This document shows positions 1-7,425 of a stretch of DNA of 40,392 nucleotides, piece after piece. The position numbers were made by a program, and so were the translations under genes. The stretch spans positions 1 to 40,392 of the forward strand of contig JAUIDW010000014.1 of assembly GCA_030428395.1 (NCBI GenBank), in the 5' to 3' direction. The DNA is from a bacterium (GTDB lineage Bacteria > Planctomycetota > UBA1135 > GCA-002686595). The notes beneath the pieces were generated by a model. That model made no database searches. It was not told the DNA's origin and saw nothing but the letters and a program-made list of their open reading frames with translations. How positions within the stretch are numbered: position 1 is the first letter of the stretch; every line of letters starts with the position of its first letter.

Positions 1-717
1 CAGGAAGAAGTGCCGGAGGCCGGCCGTGCGGAACTGCATCACCAGGTTTTTGGCCCGCTGGCCGTCGTAGCCCTCGATGCTCAGCTTGAGCCAGTCGGCG
101 ACGTCGAAGCTCTTCGGCCCGCCGGGTTGCAGGTTCTTGAGAGCGTCGAGGCCGGCCTTGGTCACGTCCGACTTCGCCTTGTGCGACCAGGGCACCGCGT
201 CCCGGGACAGCCAGAGCAGGCTGACGCAGCAAAGCAGCCCGACCGCGAGCGCGGGCAGCACCATCCGTCGCCCGGGCACGCCCTGGGCGCGCAGGGCGAC
301 CAGCTCGCCATCGGCCTCGAGCCTGCCGAAGGTCAGCACGGTGCCGAGGAACAGGGCGATGGGGAGGATGTAGGGGACGGTGACCAGCAGGCTGGGGGGC
401 AGGATGAAGGCCACCGTGACCAGGCTGATCTCCTTGTGCAGCCGCGCGCGCGCGACGCGCGCCAGGGCTGCGTGGAAGAGCGGCGGCCAGGGGACGGCGG
501 CTCCCGCCGGCGCGCCGAGGAAGCGGTCGTGGCGCGGCGCGCGGCCCGAGGCGAGCGTGAGCTCCACCAGCCGCGTGCGGTACGCCGAGGCCGCGTCCGG
601 CGCCGGAGCCGCCCGGTCGGCCGTCGAGTCGGCCGCGCCCCCGCGCGCGAGCAGCGCGAGCAACGCGAGGGCCACCAGGGCGAGACCCGCGAGGGGGCCC
701 GCGAGACGTCGCCTCAC
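1..717 (-). CDS. LptF/LptG-family (YjgP/YjgQ) LPS export permease, N-terminal part; runs off window
   Basis: The minus strand from 717 to 1 is open for 239 codons without a stop. The family signature is clear around residues 140-160: a hydrophobic segment, then LTFGRLEADGELVALRAQGV, which matches the cytoplasmic loop of LptF/LptG, the inner-membrane permeases that extract LPS-type lipid for the LptB2FGC transporter. A further hydrophobic helix and the start of the periplasmic domain follow. The GTG start at 717 overlaps the TGA of the preceding gene (GTGA), suggesting translational coupling. Oddly, the usual first helix is replaced by a signal-like segment (LAGLALVALALLALLA) and about 80 residues rich in Ala, Pro and Arg before the first family helix. 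Which of LptF or LptG it is cannot be told without the C-terminus. An LptE-like gene lies at 8612. Confidence 0.82.
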   Translation of the reverse strand, partial: MRRRLAGPLAGLALVALALLALLARGGAADSTADRAAPAPDAASAYRTRLVELTLASGRAPRHDRFLGAPAGAAVPWPPLFHAALARVARARLHKEISLVTVAFILPPSLLVTVPYILPIALFLGTVLTFGRLEADGELVALRAQGVPGRRMVLPALAVGLLCCVSLLWLSRDAVPWSHKAKSDVTKAGLDALKNLQPGGPKSFDVADWLKLSIEGYDGQRAKNLVMQFRTAGLRHFFL

Positions 718-2615
718 GCCCCGTCCCGCGGCGGCGAGCCGCCCCCGCGAGGGTCGGAGCCCTCACGCGAGACGGATACGTCGTCCGAGCTGTCGCCCGC
801 GTCGGGGATCGAGCCGTCGTCCGCTTCGTCGTCCGCTTCGTCGTCCGAGCCGTCGTCCGAGCCGTCGTTCGCGCAGTCGTTCGCGCAGTCGTTCGCGCAG
901 TCGTTCGCGCAGTCGTTCGCGCAGTCGTTCGCGCAGTCGTTCGCGCAGTCGTTCGAGCCGTCGTTCGAGCCGTCGTCCGAGCCGTCGTTCGAGCCGTCGT
1001 TCGAGCCGGCGTCCGAGTCGGCGTTCGCTTCGTCGCCCAAGTCGTCGCCCAAGTCGTCGCCCAAGTCGTCGCCCGAGTCGTCGCCCGAGTCGTCGTTCGA
1101 GTCGTCGCCCGAGTCGTCGTCCGAGTCGTCGTCCGAGTCGTCGTCCGAGTCGTCGTCCGAGTCGTCGTCCGAGTCGTCGTCCGAGTCGTCGTCCGAGTCG
1201 TCGCCCGGGTCGCCGGCCGGGTCGCCGTCGGACGTGCGCGCGGGGGGTGTCTCCGGGGGGCGGGCGAGGAGCGCGGTGGCCCAGGTGCGGGTGGTGTCGG
1301 GGAGGTCGAGGTCGCCGAGCTGGGGGATGGCGTCGCCAGGCGCGTGCTGGATCCGGGGGTGCGCGGGCGCGGCGTCGGCGGCGGGGCCGACCAGGAGGAG
1401 GGGTGGGCCCGTTCCGTCGTCGTCCGGGCGGGGGGCGGCGGCGGTGAGGACGGCGCCGGCGAGCCGCGGGGGGGTGCCCGCGGCCAGGGCGGCGAGCAGG
1501 TGGGTCGAGGACATGCCCCGCGCGACCAGCACGACCGGCACGTCGGCGTCGAGGTCGCGCAGACCGGGCAGGTCCGCGAGGAACTCGGCCAGGCCGGGGC
1601 GGCCGCCCGAGCCCGGCGGGAAGGGCAGGCGAGCCGCGAGGACGCGCGCGCCGAGGGCCTCGCCCGCCGCGCGCCAGCGGGAACCGAGCGGCTCGCGGAG
1701 CACGGCCTCGGTCGCCTCCTCGGGCGGCGCGAGCAGGACGAGCGCCATGCGCGGGGCGCCGTCGGGGCGCAGGGACCACGACCACTCGTCGCCGCGCGGG
1801 TCCTCGTAGGCGAGGCCCAGGGGACGCCAGGCGTCGGGCGGCAGCGCGCAGCGGGTGCCGTCCTCGCGGAGCGCCGCCCAGCGCTCGGCGGCGAGCGCGA
1901 GGCGCGCGGCCCCGGCCGACCCGGGCTCCGGCGGGTCGCCGCCGGTCGCCGCCGGCGAGTCGCAGCACGGGACCGGGACGGGCACGGCGGAGACCGACGC
2001 GCCCCCGGTCTCGAGCGCGACGTCCAGGCGCCAGTCGCCCGGTCCCGAGAGCGGTGCGCGGACGTACATCTCGAAGCCGCGCGAGTTGAAGGCGCGCTTG
2101 CCGACCGGCTCGGTGCGCGCGCGCGTCGCCGCGCCGTCGGGAGCGAGCCACGTGAGCGTGACGACGACCTCGTCGGGCGTCTCGGTCGGCCGCGGCGTCG
2201 CCAGGCGGACCGTGAGCGGCGCCCCGAGGCCCTCGTCGGCGGGCGCGAACGCTCCCGGCACGACGCGCACGTCCAGGGCGTCGGCCAGCGCGCGCAGCGT
2301 CGCCTCGGCGTCGTCGGCGGGCGGGCCCGCCAGGGCGCGGCGGGCCGCGTCGAGCGCCGCGAGCGTCGGAGCGGCCCCCAGCGGCGCGCCGCGGGGCAGG
2401 GCGTCCGCCAGTGCGACGCGGGCGCGCTCGCGCGCCTCCTCGTCGGCGGCGTCGAAGGCCGTGAGCAGGGCCGAGGTGCGCTCCGCGCGGACGGCGCGCG
2501 CGTGCTCCAGGGAGACCTGGGCCGCCCCGGGGGCCGCCCCGGGGGCCGGACGAGGGGCCGCGCTCGGGGCCGGCGGCAGCGCGAGCGCGAGCAGGACCGC
2601 GAGGGAGCCGCTCAC
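714..2615 (-). CDS. Exported alpha/beta-hydrolase-like protein with long Asp/Ser-rich repeat tail
   Basis: This encodes 633 residues from a GTG that overlaps the hutI stop (GTGA). The N-terminus reads as a signal peptide (GSLAVLLALALPPAPSAA). A helical region and a beta-rich segment follow, then near residues 340-490 a hydrolase-like domain: a strand-like VPVVLVARGMSST element resembles a nucleophile elbow (GMSST rather than GxSxG), followed by ALAAG and a later LLLVGPAAD strand. Residues from about 500 onward are a low-complexity tail of four-residue units (SDDD, NDCA, SNDG, LGDD), encoded by a 12-bp tandem repeat at 817-1224. The tail is strongly acidic and may bind calcium or act as an extended spacer. 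Enzymatic function is unproven; the hydrolase call is weak, the export and repeat tail are clear. Its neighbours (hutI, LptF/G-like) give no functional clue. Confidence 0.7.
   Translation of the reverse strand: MSGSLAVLLALALPPAPSAAPRPAPGAAPGAAQVSLEHARAVRAERTSALLTAFDAADEEARERARVALADALPRGAPLGAAPTLAALDAARRALAGPPADDAEATLRALADALDVRVVPGAFAPADEGLGAPLTVRLATPRPTETPDEVVVTLTWLAPDGAATRARTEPVGKRAFNSRGFEMYVRAPLSGPGDWRLDVALETGGASVSAVPVPVPCCDSPAATGGDPPEPGSAGAARLALAAERWAALREDGTRCALPPDAWRPLGLAYEDPRGDEWSWSLRPDGAPRMALVLLAPPEEATEAVLREPLGSRWRAAGEALGARVLAARLPFPPGSGGRPGLAEFLADLPGLRDLDADVPVVLVARGMSSTHLLAALAAGTPPRLAGAVLTAAAPRPDDDGTGPPLLLVGPAADAAPAHPRIQHAPGDAIPQLGDLDLPDTTRTWATALLARPPETPPARTSDGDPAGDPGDDSDDDSDDDSDDDSDDDSDDDSDDDSDDDSGDDSNDDSGDDSGDDLGDDLGDDLGDEANADSDAGSNDGSNDGSDDGSNDGSNDCANDCANDCANDCANDCANDCANDCANDGSDDGSDDEADDEADDGSIPDAGDSSDDVSVSREGSDPRGGGSPPRDGA
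817..1224. repeat. 12-bp tandem repeat tract, 34 units
   Basis: Thirty-four consecutive 12-bp units, all in register with codons of the minus-strand gene, without a single frame-breaking indel. Plus-strand variants come in blocks: TCGTTCGCGCAG seven times at 865-948 (encoding NDCA-type units), TCGCCCAAGTCG three times at 1033-1068, and TCGTCCGAGTCG seven times at 1117-1200 (encoding SDDD-type units), with single-base variants between. Homogeneous blocks indicate recent slippage or unequal exchange; the length is probably variable between strains. Confidence 0.95.
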
Positions 2616-3892
2616 GCCGCCTCCTCCCCGCGGCGGTGCACGACCCGGCCGCGCTTGACGACGGCGCGGACCGGGTTGCGGCCGAACTCGTAGACGAGGA
2701 AGCGGTGGTCGGGGACGTCGAGCACGACGAGGTCGGCGTCCTTGCCCGGCTCGAGCGAGCCCAGACGGTCGCCGCGGCCGAGCGAGCACGCCGCGTTCAG
2801 CGTGGCGGCGGTCAGCGCCTCGCCCGCGGTGAAGCCGAGCCGCAGCGCGGCCCACGTCAGCACCTCGGGGATGCTCTGGCAGTAGCAGCTGCCGGGGTTG
2901 AAGTCGGTCGCGAGCGCGGGGGCCAGCCCCCCCGCGACCATCCGCCGCGCGGGCACCTCGCGCTCGACGCGCAGGTACAGCGGCACCAGCGGGCACAGCA
3001 CGGGCACGACGTCCGCGCGGGCGAGGGCCTCGATGCCCGCGTCGCTGACGAACTCGAGGTGGTCGGCGCTGGCCGCGCCGAGCTCCGCGGCCAGCTCGGC
3101 GCCGCCGAGGGCGGTCAGCTGGTCCACGTGCATGCGCACGCCGAAGCCGAGGTCGCGCGCGCGCTCCATGAGCCGGCGCGAGGACGCCAGGTCGAACACG
3201 TGCGCCTCCGTGAACACGTCGCAGTACTCCGCCAGGCCCCGCTCGCGGACGCGCGGCAGCATCTCGTCGTGCAGGAGGTCCACGTAGCGCTCGCGCGCGT
3301 CGCGGAACTCCGGCGGGAAGTCGTGGGCGCCGAGGAAGGTCGGTACGACCTCGACGGGGTGGCGCGCGCCGGCGGCGGCGATCGCCTCCAGGCACTTCAC
3401 CTCGTCCGCCAGCGTCAGCCCGTAGCCGCTCTTGGCCTCGACGGTCGTCGTGCCGAGCGCGAGGAAGCGGTCGAGGCGCTGGAGCAGCCCGGCCTCGAGC
3501 CGCTCGCGCGAGGCCGCGCGGACGCCGCGCACGCTCGACAGGATCCCGCCGCCCGCCTCGGCGATCTCGACGTACGTCGCCCCGCGGGTGCGCAGCTCGA
3601 ACTCGGCCTCGCGCGTCCCGTCGAACACCGGGTGGGTGTGCGCGTCGACGAAGCCAGGGACCACGGTCCCCCCCGCCGCGTCGAGGACCTCGCGGGGCGC
3701 GTGGCGCGGCGCCAGCTCGGCCTCGGGACCGACGGCGACCACCCGGCCGTCGTCGACGGCGACGGCGGCGTCGTCCACGAGCTGGAGCGCGTCCAGGTCC
3801 GCGCCCGTCCGCGGGGTCGAGCCCCGGGGCGTCGCGAGCTGGGCGATCCCGGTGACCAGGAGGTCCACCGGCTGCGGTCCGGCGCCGGCCAT
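2612..3892 (-). CDS. hutI: Imidazolonepropionase
   Basis: Hydrolyses 4-imidazolone-5-propionate to N-formimino-L-glutamate, the third step of histidine degradation, in the cytoplasm. At 426 residues it has the usual family length. Diagnostic motifs are all present: metal-binding DAHTHPVF (His85, His87), the strongly conserved GTTTVEAKSGYG, HDFPPEF, DVFTEAHVF, MHVDQLTALGGA, SADHLE and TDFNPGS, ending with the amidohydrolase strand ADLVVLD. The ATG start at 3892 gives a normal N-terminus. It follows the sigma-factor gene by 34 bases and overlaps the next gene by 4 bases. No hutU, hutH or hutG is in the window, so the rest of the pathway is elsewhere or absent. Confidence 0.96.
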   Translation of the reverse strand: MAGAGPQPVDLLVTGIAQLATPRGSTPRTGADLDALQLVDDAAVAVDDGRVVAVGPEAELAPRHAPREVLDAAGGTVVPGFVDAHTHPVFDGTREAEFELRTRGATYVEIAEAGGGILSSVRGVRAASRERLEAGLLQRLDRFLALGTTTVEAKSGYGLTLADEVKCLEAIAAAGARHPVEVVPTFLGAHDFPPEFRDARERYVDLLHDEMLPRVRERGLAEYCDVFTEAHVFDLASSRRLMERARDLGFGVRMHVDQLTALGGAELAAELGAASADHLEFVSDAGIEALARADVVPVLCPLVPLYLRVEREVPARRMVAGGLAPALATDFNPGSCYCQSIPEVLTWAALRLGFTAGEALTAATLNAACSLGRGDRLGSLEPGKDADLVVLDVPDHRFLVYEFGRNPVRAVVKRGRVVHRRGEEAA

Positions 3893-3900
3893 GGTCGGCG

Positions 3901-3929
3901 AGGGTACCGCGCCCCGCCGCGGGTGCCTA
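3901..3929 (-). promoter_or_regulatory. Candidate promoter for hutI, close to the start codon
   Basis: On the minus strand TAGGCA (3929-3924), a 17-base spacer and TACCCT (3906-3901) resemble -35 and -10 boxes; only 8 bases separate the -10 box from the hutI ATG, implying a leaderless or nearly leaderless message. The match is 4/6 and 3/6, so it is tentative. Confidence 0.3.
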
Positions 3930-4694
3930 CGCGGATCGGGACGCGCGCTCGAGCCCCATCCCCAGGCGCATGCGGTGCACGATGCGCTGGCGCGAGCGGA
4001 ACATGATCATCTTCATGTTGGAGGGTCCGACGCGCAGGCGCGCGCCGGTCTCGGCGTACGAGAGCCCGCGGACCTCGACCAGCTCGAGGGCGCGGCGGTC
4101 GCGCTCGCGGAGCGCGCCGTAGGCGCGGGCGTAGTGGAGCAGGAACAGGACCCAGGCCTGCTCGAGGCGCCGGCACTCCTCGCCGTCGAGCAGCCGCCGC
4201 AGGGGCGCCGCGCCGCGGTCGGCCGGCTCCTGCAGTCCCTCGGGCAGCTCCTGGAGCGAGAAGCGGCTGCGGCGCTGCGCCGCGCGGCGCAGCACGTTGG
4301 CCGCCACGGTGCGGACCCACACCCGGAAGCTGCTCGGCTGGGAGTCGCGGAAGCTGCCGGCGTACTGGAAGACGTTGACGTAGGTGTCCTGGAGCAGCTC
4401 GTGCGGGTCGAGGGCGACCCCGTAGCGCTGGACGAGACCCCGCAGCCAGTGCAGGACCTCCAGGCGAGTCCAGCGGTAGAGCTCCTGGAACGCCCCCTCC
4501 TCGCGCCCGTCGCGGAAGAGCGCCATCAGCGCCGTCGCGACGCGCTCGCGGTGGCGCGTGGCGTCCTCGTCGGGGCCGCGCGCGACCGCCACGCCGCGGG
4601 ACACGAGCGACGCGCGCACGGCCGGGTCCAGGCCGGGCGCGGCGGGGACGGAGGCGGGCGGGGGGGCGACGTCGAGGCTGGCGGTGGCGATCAT
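3927..4694 (-). CDS. ECF-type RNA polymerase sigma factor
   Basis: A 255-residue protein with the two-domain layout of ECF sigma factors. Sigma region 2 lies at about residues 68-145 (AFQELYRWT, then LDPHELLQDTYVNVFQY and the helix FRVWVRTVAANVLRR). Region 4 lies at about 190-245: LRERDRRALELVEVRGLSYAETGARLRVGPSNMKMIMFRSRQRI, with the helix-turn-helix GLSYAETGARLRVGPSNMK. The first 50-60 residues are Ala/Pro-rich and not family-typical, so a start downstream of the ATG at 4694 is possible. No anti-sigma factor gene is adjacent, which is unusual for classical ECF groups but common in Planctomycetota. It could head the minus-strand operon continuing into hutI. Target promoters are unknown. Confidence 0.85.
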   Translation of the reverse strand: MIATASLDVAPPPASVPAAPGLDPAVRASLVSRGVAVARGPDEDATRHRERVATALMALFRDGREEGAFQELYRWTRLEVLHWLRGLVQRYGVALDPHELLQDTYVNVFQYAGSFRDSQPSSFRVWVRTVAANVLRRAAQRRSRFSLQELPEGLQEPADRGAAPLRRLLDGEECRRLEQAWVLFLLHYARAYGALRERDRRALELVEVRGLSYAETGARLRVGPSNMKMIMFRSRQRIVHRMRLGMGLERASRSA

Positions 4695-4893
4695 CGTCCG
4701 GGGCGTGGAGCACGCGCCGTGCCGGCGCGCTTCGCGGGGGCCCTCGGGACACCCAAGCCTTTTTTTCGCAGGGGCTTCGGACCAGCGGGCACCGTCCGCG
4801 GGCGCGGGCTCGGCGGCCGGCGTTGTTACGACCTCGGAACAGCCTTGGACCGGCCTGCGCCAGCCTCCGCCCGGCGCCCCGGATCACGACCGA

Positions 4894-5105
4894 ACTGACT
4901 GGGTTCCGTGTGGAAGGCAGCCCCTGTGCACGTCGGAGACCCTTCGAGGGAAGGCACTTCGGGCCGTCGGTCGCCTCCCGACCGCCCCTCGTCCCCCGCC
5001 CGGACCGGGTCGGGGCGAACGCGCCCCCAGGAGCGGCACCGCCGGGCCCGGGGAAGGGCCCCCGGCCGGCCGCTCCGGGACGGTTCCACACGGAACCCAG
5101 TCAGT
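4894..5105. repeat. Intergenic element A: 22-bp perfect inverted repeats bounding 212 bp
   Basis: Left arm 4894-4915 contains GACTGGGTTCCGTGTGG; right arm 5084-5105 is its exact reverse complement over 22 bases. The 168-bp interior is GC-rich with further hairpins, for example CGGTCG-cctcc-CGACCG near 4968. The same ends, with a different interior, recur at 23685-23895. The element fills much of the 459-bp gap between the divergent sigma-factor and CorC/HlyC-like genes. The rest of that gap (4695-4893) shows no gene; it includes a T7 run at 4760-4766 without a convincing terminator stem. No clear target-site duplication is seen. A MITE-like element, a paired regulatory site, or a structured RNA are all possible. 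Confidence 0.85.
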
Positions 5106-5153
5106 CCGGATCGGGAACGCTTCCGGGGTGCCGCGGCTGGGGCATGGCTTAGG

Positions 5154-6584
5154 ATGGGGCCCGCTCCCTTCCGAAGGGAGCCCATCGACCCCGCCGCGGG
5201 GATCGGACCCGGCGCCCGCCGGGGTCCGCGCGGAGGGGCCGGAGCTGCCCCCGACCCCATCGCGTTGATCCTGGACCTGCTCGCGGCCTTCGAGCCGCCA
5301 TCTCTCACCGCTCCCTCGTCCGCCGTGCTCGCCACGGCCGCCCTGGCCTCCCTCGCGGGGGCCTGCGCCGTGGCCACGATGCGGACCGCCCTCTGGCAGT
5401 CGCACCCCGACCGGGTGCTCGCGAAGGCCGGGGAGGAGCACGCGCGGGCGCGGATCGAGCCGCTGCTCGAGCGCGTGGAGCGCCTGACCGCCTCCGCCCG
5501 TCTGATCGAGGCGCTGCTGGACTCGGTCTTCGTGCTGTGCGTGGCCACCGCCCTGTACGAGCACGTCGAGGCCTGGCCCGCGCGCCTGGCGGCGACCCTG
5601 GCCCTGGCCGCGCCGCTGCTGGTGCTGGCCGACTACACGATCCCGCAGGCCCTGGCGGCGCGCTGCGGCGACGAGCTGCTGCTGCGCGGGCTCGTGGCGT
5701 TCCAGGTCGCCCAGACCCCGTTCCAGCCCGTGGCGTTCGCCTACGAGGGCCTGCGGCGCGCGCTGCTGCGCATGCTCGGCGCGCCCGACCGGCCCCACGC
5801 CGCGCGACAGATCGTGGAGGGCCTGCGCGAGGTGATCCAGGAGACGGCGCTCTCCGGCGACCTCGGCGCGACCGAGCGCGAGATCATCGAGAACGTCATG
5901 GAGTTCCGCGACGTGGACGTCGCGGCGACCATGACCCCGCGGACCGAGATCCACGCCTGCGACGTCGAGGACGGCGTCGAGGGCGCCCTGCGGATCCTCG
6001 CGGACTGCGGCCACAGCCGCATCCCGGTGTACGAGGAGAGCCTCGACCGCATCATCGGCACGGTGTCCGCGCGGGACCTGGTGCAGGCGATGGCGGACGG
6101 CGCGATGGAGACCGCGGACCTGCGCGACATCGTGCGCGCGGCCACCTTCGTGCCGGAGACGAAGCGGGTCTCGGAGCTCTTCGTCGAGTTCCGCCGCGAC
6201 AAGAACAAGCACGCGATCGTCCTCGACGAGTACGGCGGCACGGCCGGCCTGGTGACGATGGGCGACATCCTCGAGGAGCTCGTGGGCGAGCTGCGCGACG
6301 AGTTCGACGCCACCGAGCCGCTCGCCGTGCGCCACGTCGACGAGCACACCGCGGAGGTCGACGCCCACGTCCACGTGTCCGACGTCAACGAGACGCTGGA
6401 GCTCGAGCTGCCCGAGGAGGAGGACTACGAGACCCTCGGCGGCTACGTCCTGGCCGAGCTGGGGCGCTTCCCGGAGCAGGGCGAGAGCTTCGCCCGCGAC
6501 GACGTGGAGTTCACCGTGCTCGAGGCGAACGACCGGCGGGTGCTGCGGGTGCGCGTGCGCAAGCTCGTCCCCGAAGGGGCCTGA
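5154..6584 (+). CDS. CorC/HlyC-type CBS-domain membrane protein (hemolysin family)
   Basis: A 476-residue protein with the three-part layout of the CNNM/CorC/HlyC family, inner-membrane proteins linked to magnesium and cobalt ion efflux. A divergent DUF21-like membrane region comes first (hydrophobic helices near SAVLATAALASLAGACAVA and LAATLALAAPLLVLADYTIPQALAA). The typical linker GDLGATEREIIENVMEFRD leads to TMTPRTEIHA and two CBS motifs (SRIPVYEESLDRIIGTVSARDL; KNKHAIVLDEYGGTAGLVTMGDILEELVGEL). The C-terminal CorC_HlyC domain ends at the stop. The start is uncertain: ATG 5154 gives 37 Pro/Gly/Arg-rich residues with less biased codons; an in-frame TTG at 5265 directly before the first helix is a good alternative. 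recO follows after one base. Confidence 0.88.
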   Translation: MGPAPFRREPIDPAAGIGPGARRGPRGGAGAAPDPIALILDLLAAFEPPSLTAPSSAVLATAALASLAGACAVATMRTALWQSHPDRVLAKAGEEHARARIEPLLERVERLTASARLIEALLDSVFVLCVATALYEHVEAWPARLAATLALAAPLLVLADYTIPQALAARCGDELLLRGLVAFQVAQTPFQPVAFAYEGLRRALLRMLGAPDRPHAARQIVEGLREVIQETALSGDLGATEREIIENVMEFRDVDVAATMTPRTEIHACDVEDGVEGALRILADCGHSRIPVYEESLDRIIGTVSARDLVQAMADGAMETADLRDIVRAATFVPETKRVSELFVEFRRDKNKHAIVLDEYGGTAGLVTMGDILEELVGELRDEFDATEPLAVRHVDEHTAEVDAHVHVSDVNETLELELPEEEDYETLGGYVLAELGRFPEQGESFARDDVEFTVLEANDRRVLRVRVRKLVPEGA

Positions 6585-6585
6585 G

Positions 6586-7425
6586 TTGGCCGCCGTCCGG
6601 CTCCGCGACCAGGCGCTGCTGCTGCGGCGCTTCCCCTACGGCGAGTCCTCGCTGGTCGTGCACGCCCTGACCCGCGACCACGGGCGCGTGCACCTGCTCG
6701 CGAAGGGCGTCTACCGGCCGAAGACGCCGTTCTACGCCGCGCTGGACCTGTTCGACACGCTCGAGCTCGAGTGGAGCGCGCGCGCCGGGCGCGACCTGGA
6801 TCCGCTGGCGGGGGCGCGCATCCTCGAGCGCCGCCACCTGGGGCGCGACCTGCCGCGGTACGAGGCCGCGGTCTGCGTGCTCGAGCTGCTGGGCATGGCC
6901 GCGCGCCCGGGGGCGCCCGCGCCGCGGCTCTTCGACCTCGGCGTGCGGGCCCTGGACGAGCTGGACGAGGGCCGCGAGCCGCCCGCGCGCGCGCTGGTCT
7001 CCTTCGAGCTGGGCTTCCTGGCGGCCCTGGGCCTCGCGCCCGCCCTGACCACCTGCGCCGCCTGCGGGGGCGACGCCCCGGCGCTCGAGCCCGACGCGCC
7101 GTCGCCCCGCGCGGCGTTCTCGGCCGGTGCGGGAGGGCGGCTCTGCCGATCCTGCGCGGAGGAGGCGCGCGCGGCGGGGCGCCGGGTCGGTACGCTGCCC
7201 GTCGCCGTGCTCGGGGCCGCCGCGGACCTGGCCCGCGACGCCCTGCGGGAGCGGGCCGCGGACGACCGGGGCCCCGCGCTCGACCCGGCCGGGCTCGACA
7301 ACGTCCGCGACGTCGTGGCCCGCTTCCTCGAATACCATCTCGAGGCGCGCCCGAAGTCCTACCGCGCCTTCCTGGCCTCGCCGCAGCGCAACGCGCCGCG
7401 GCGCGGCGCGACCGCCGCTCGATGA
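6586..7425 (+). CDS. recO: DNA repair protein RecO
   Basis: RecO works with RecR to load RecA onto SSB-coated DNA in gap repair. The 279-residue protein starts with the OB-fold pattern (RLRDQALLLRRFPYGESSLVVHALTRDHGRVHLLAKGV), followed by the helical domain and a four-cysteine zinc knuckle CAAC (about residue 151) with CRSC (about residue 186). The C-terminus keeps the family ending with a helix before ARPKSYRAFL. The TTG start at 6586 lies one base after the upstream stop; an ATGA overlap joins it to the next gene, so it is co-transcribed with envelope-assembly genes. Confidence 0.93.
   Translation: MAAVRLRDQALLLRRFPYGESSLVVHALTRDHGRVHLLAKGVYRPKTPFYAALDLFDTLELEWSARAGRDLDPLAGARILERRHLGRDLPRYEAAVCVLELLGMAARPGAPAPRLFDLGVRALDELDEGREPPARALVSFELGFLAALGLAPALTTCAACGGDAPALEPDAPSPRAAFSAGAGGRLCRSCAEEARAAGRRVGTLPVAVLGAAADLARDALRERAADDRGPALDPAGLDNVRDVVARFLEYHLEARPKSYRAFLASPQRNAPRRGATAAR

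Noticed and set aside
817-1224. Tandem repeats as a possible CRISPR array
   Set aside because: Units are 12 bp without spacers and lie in frame in a gene.
4760-4766. T7 run as an intrinsic terminator
   Set aside because: No convincing stem precedes it on the plus strand and no plus-strand gene ends nearby.
4894-5105. Integron attC site or IS element
   Set aside because: The ends lack the attC core pattern, no transposase or integrase gene is near, and no target duplication is visible.
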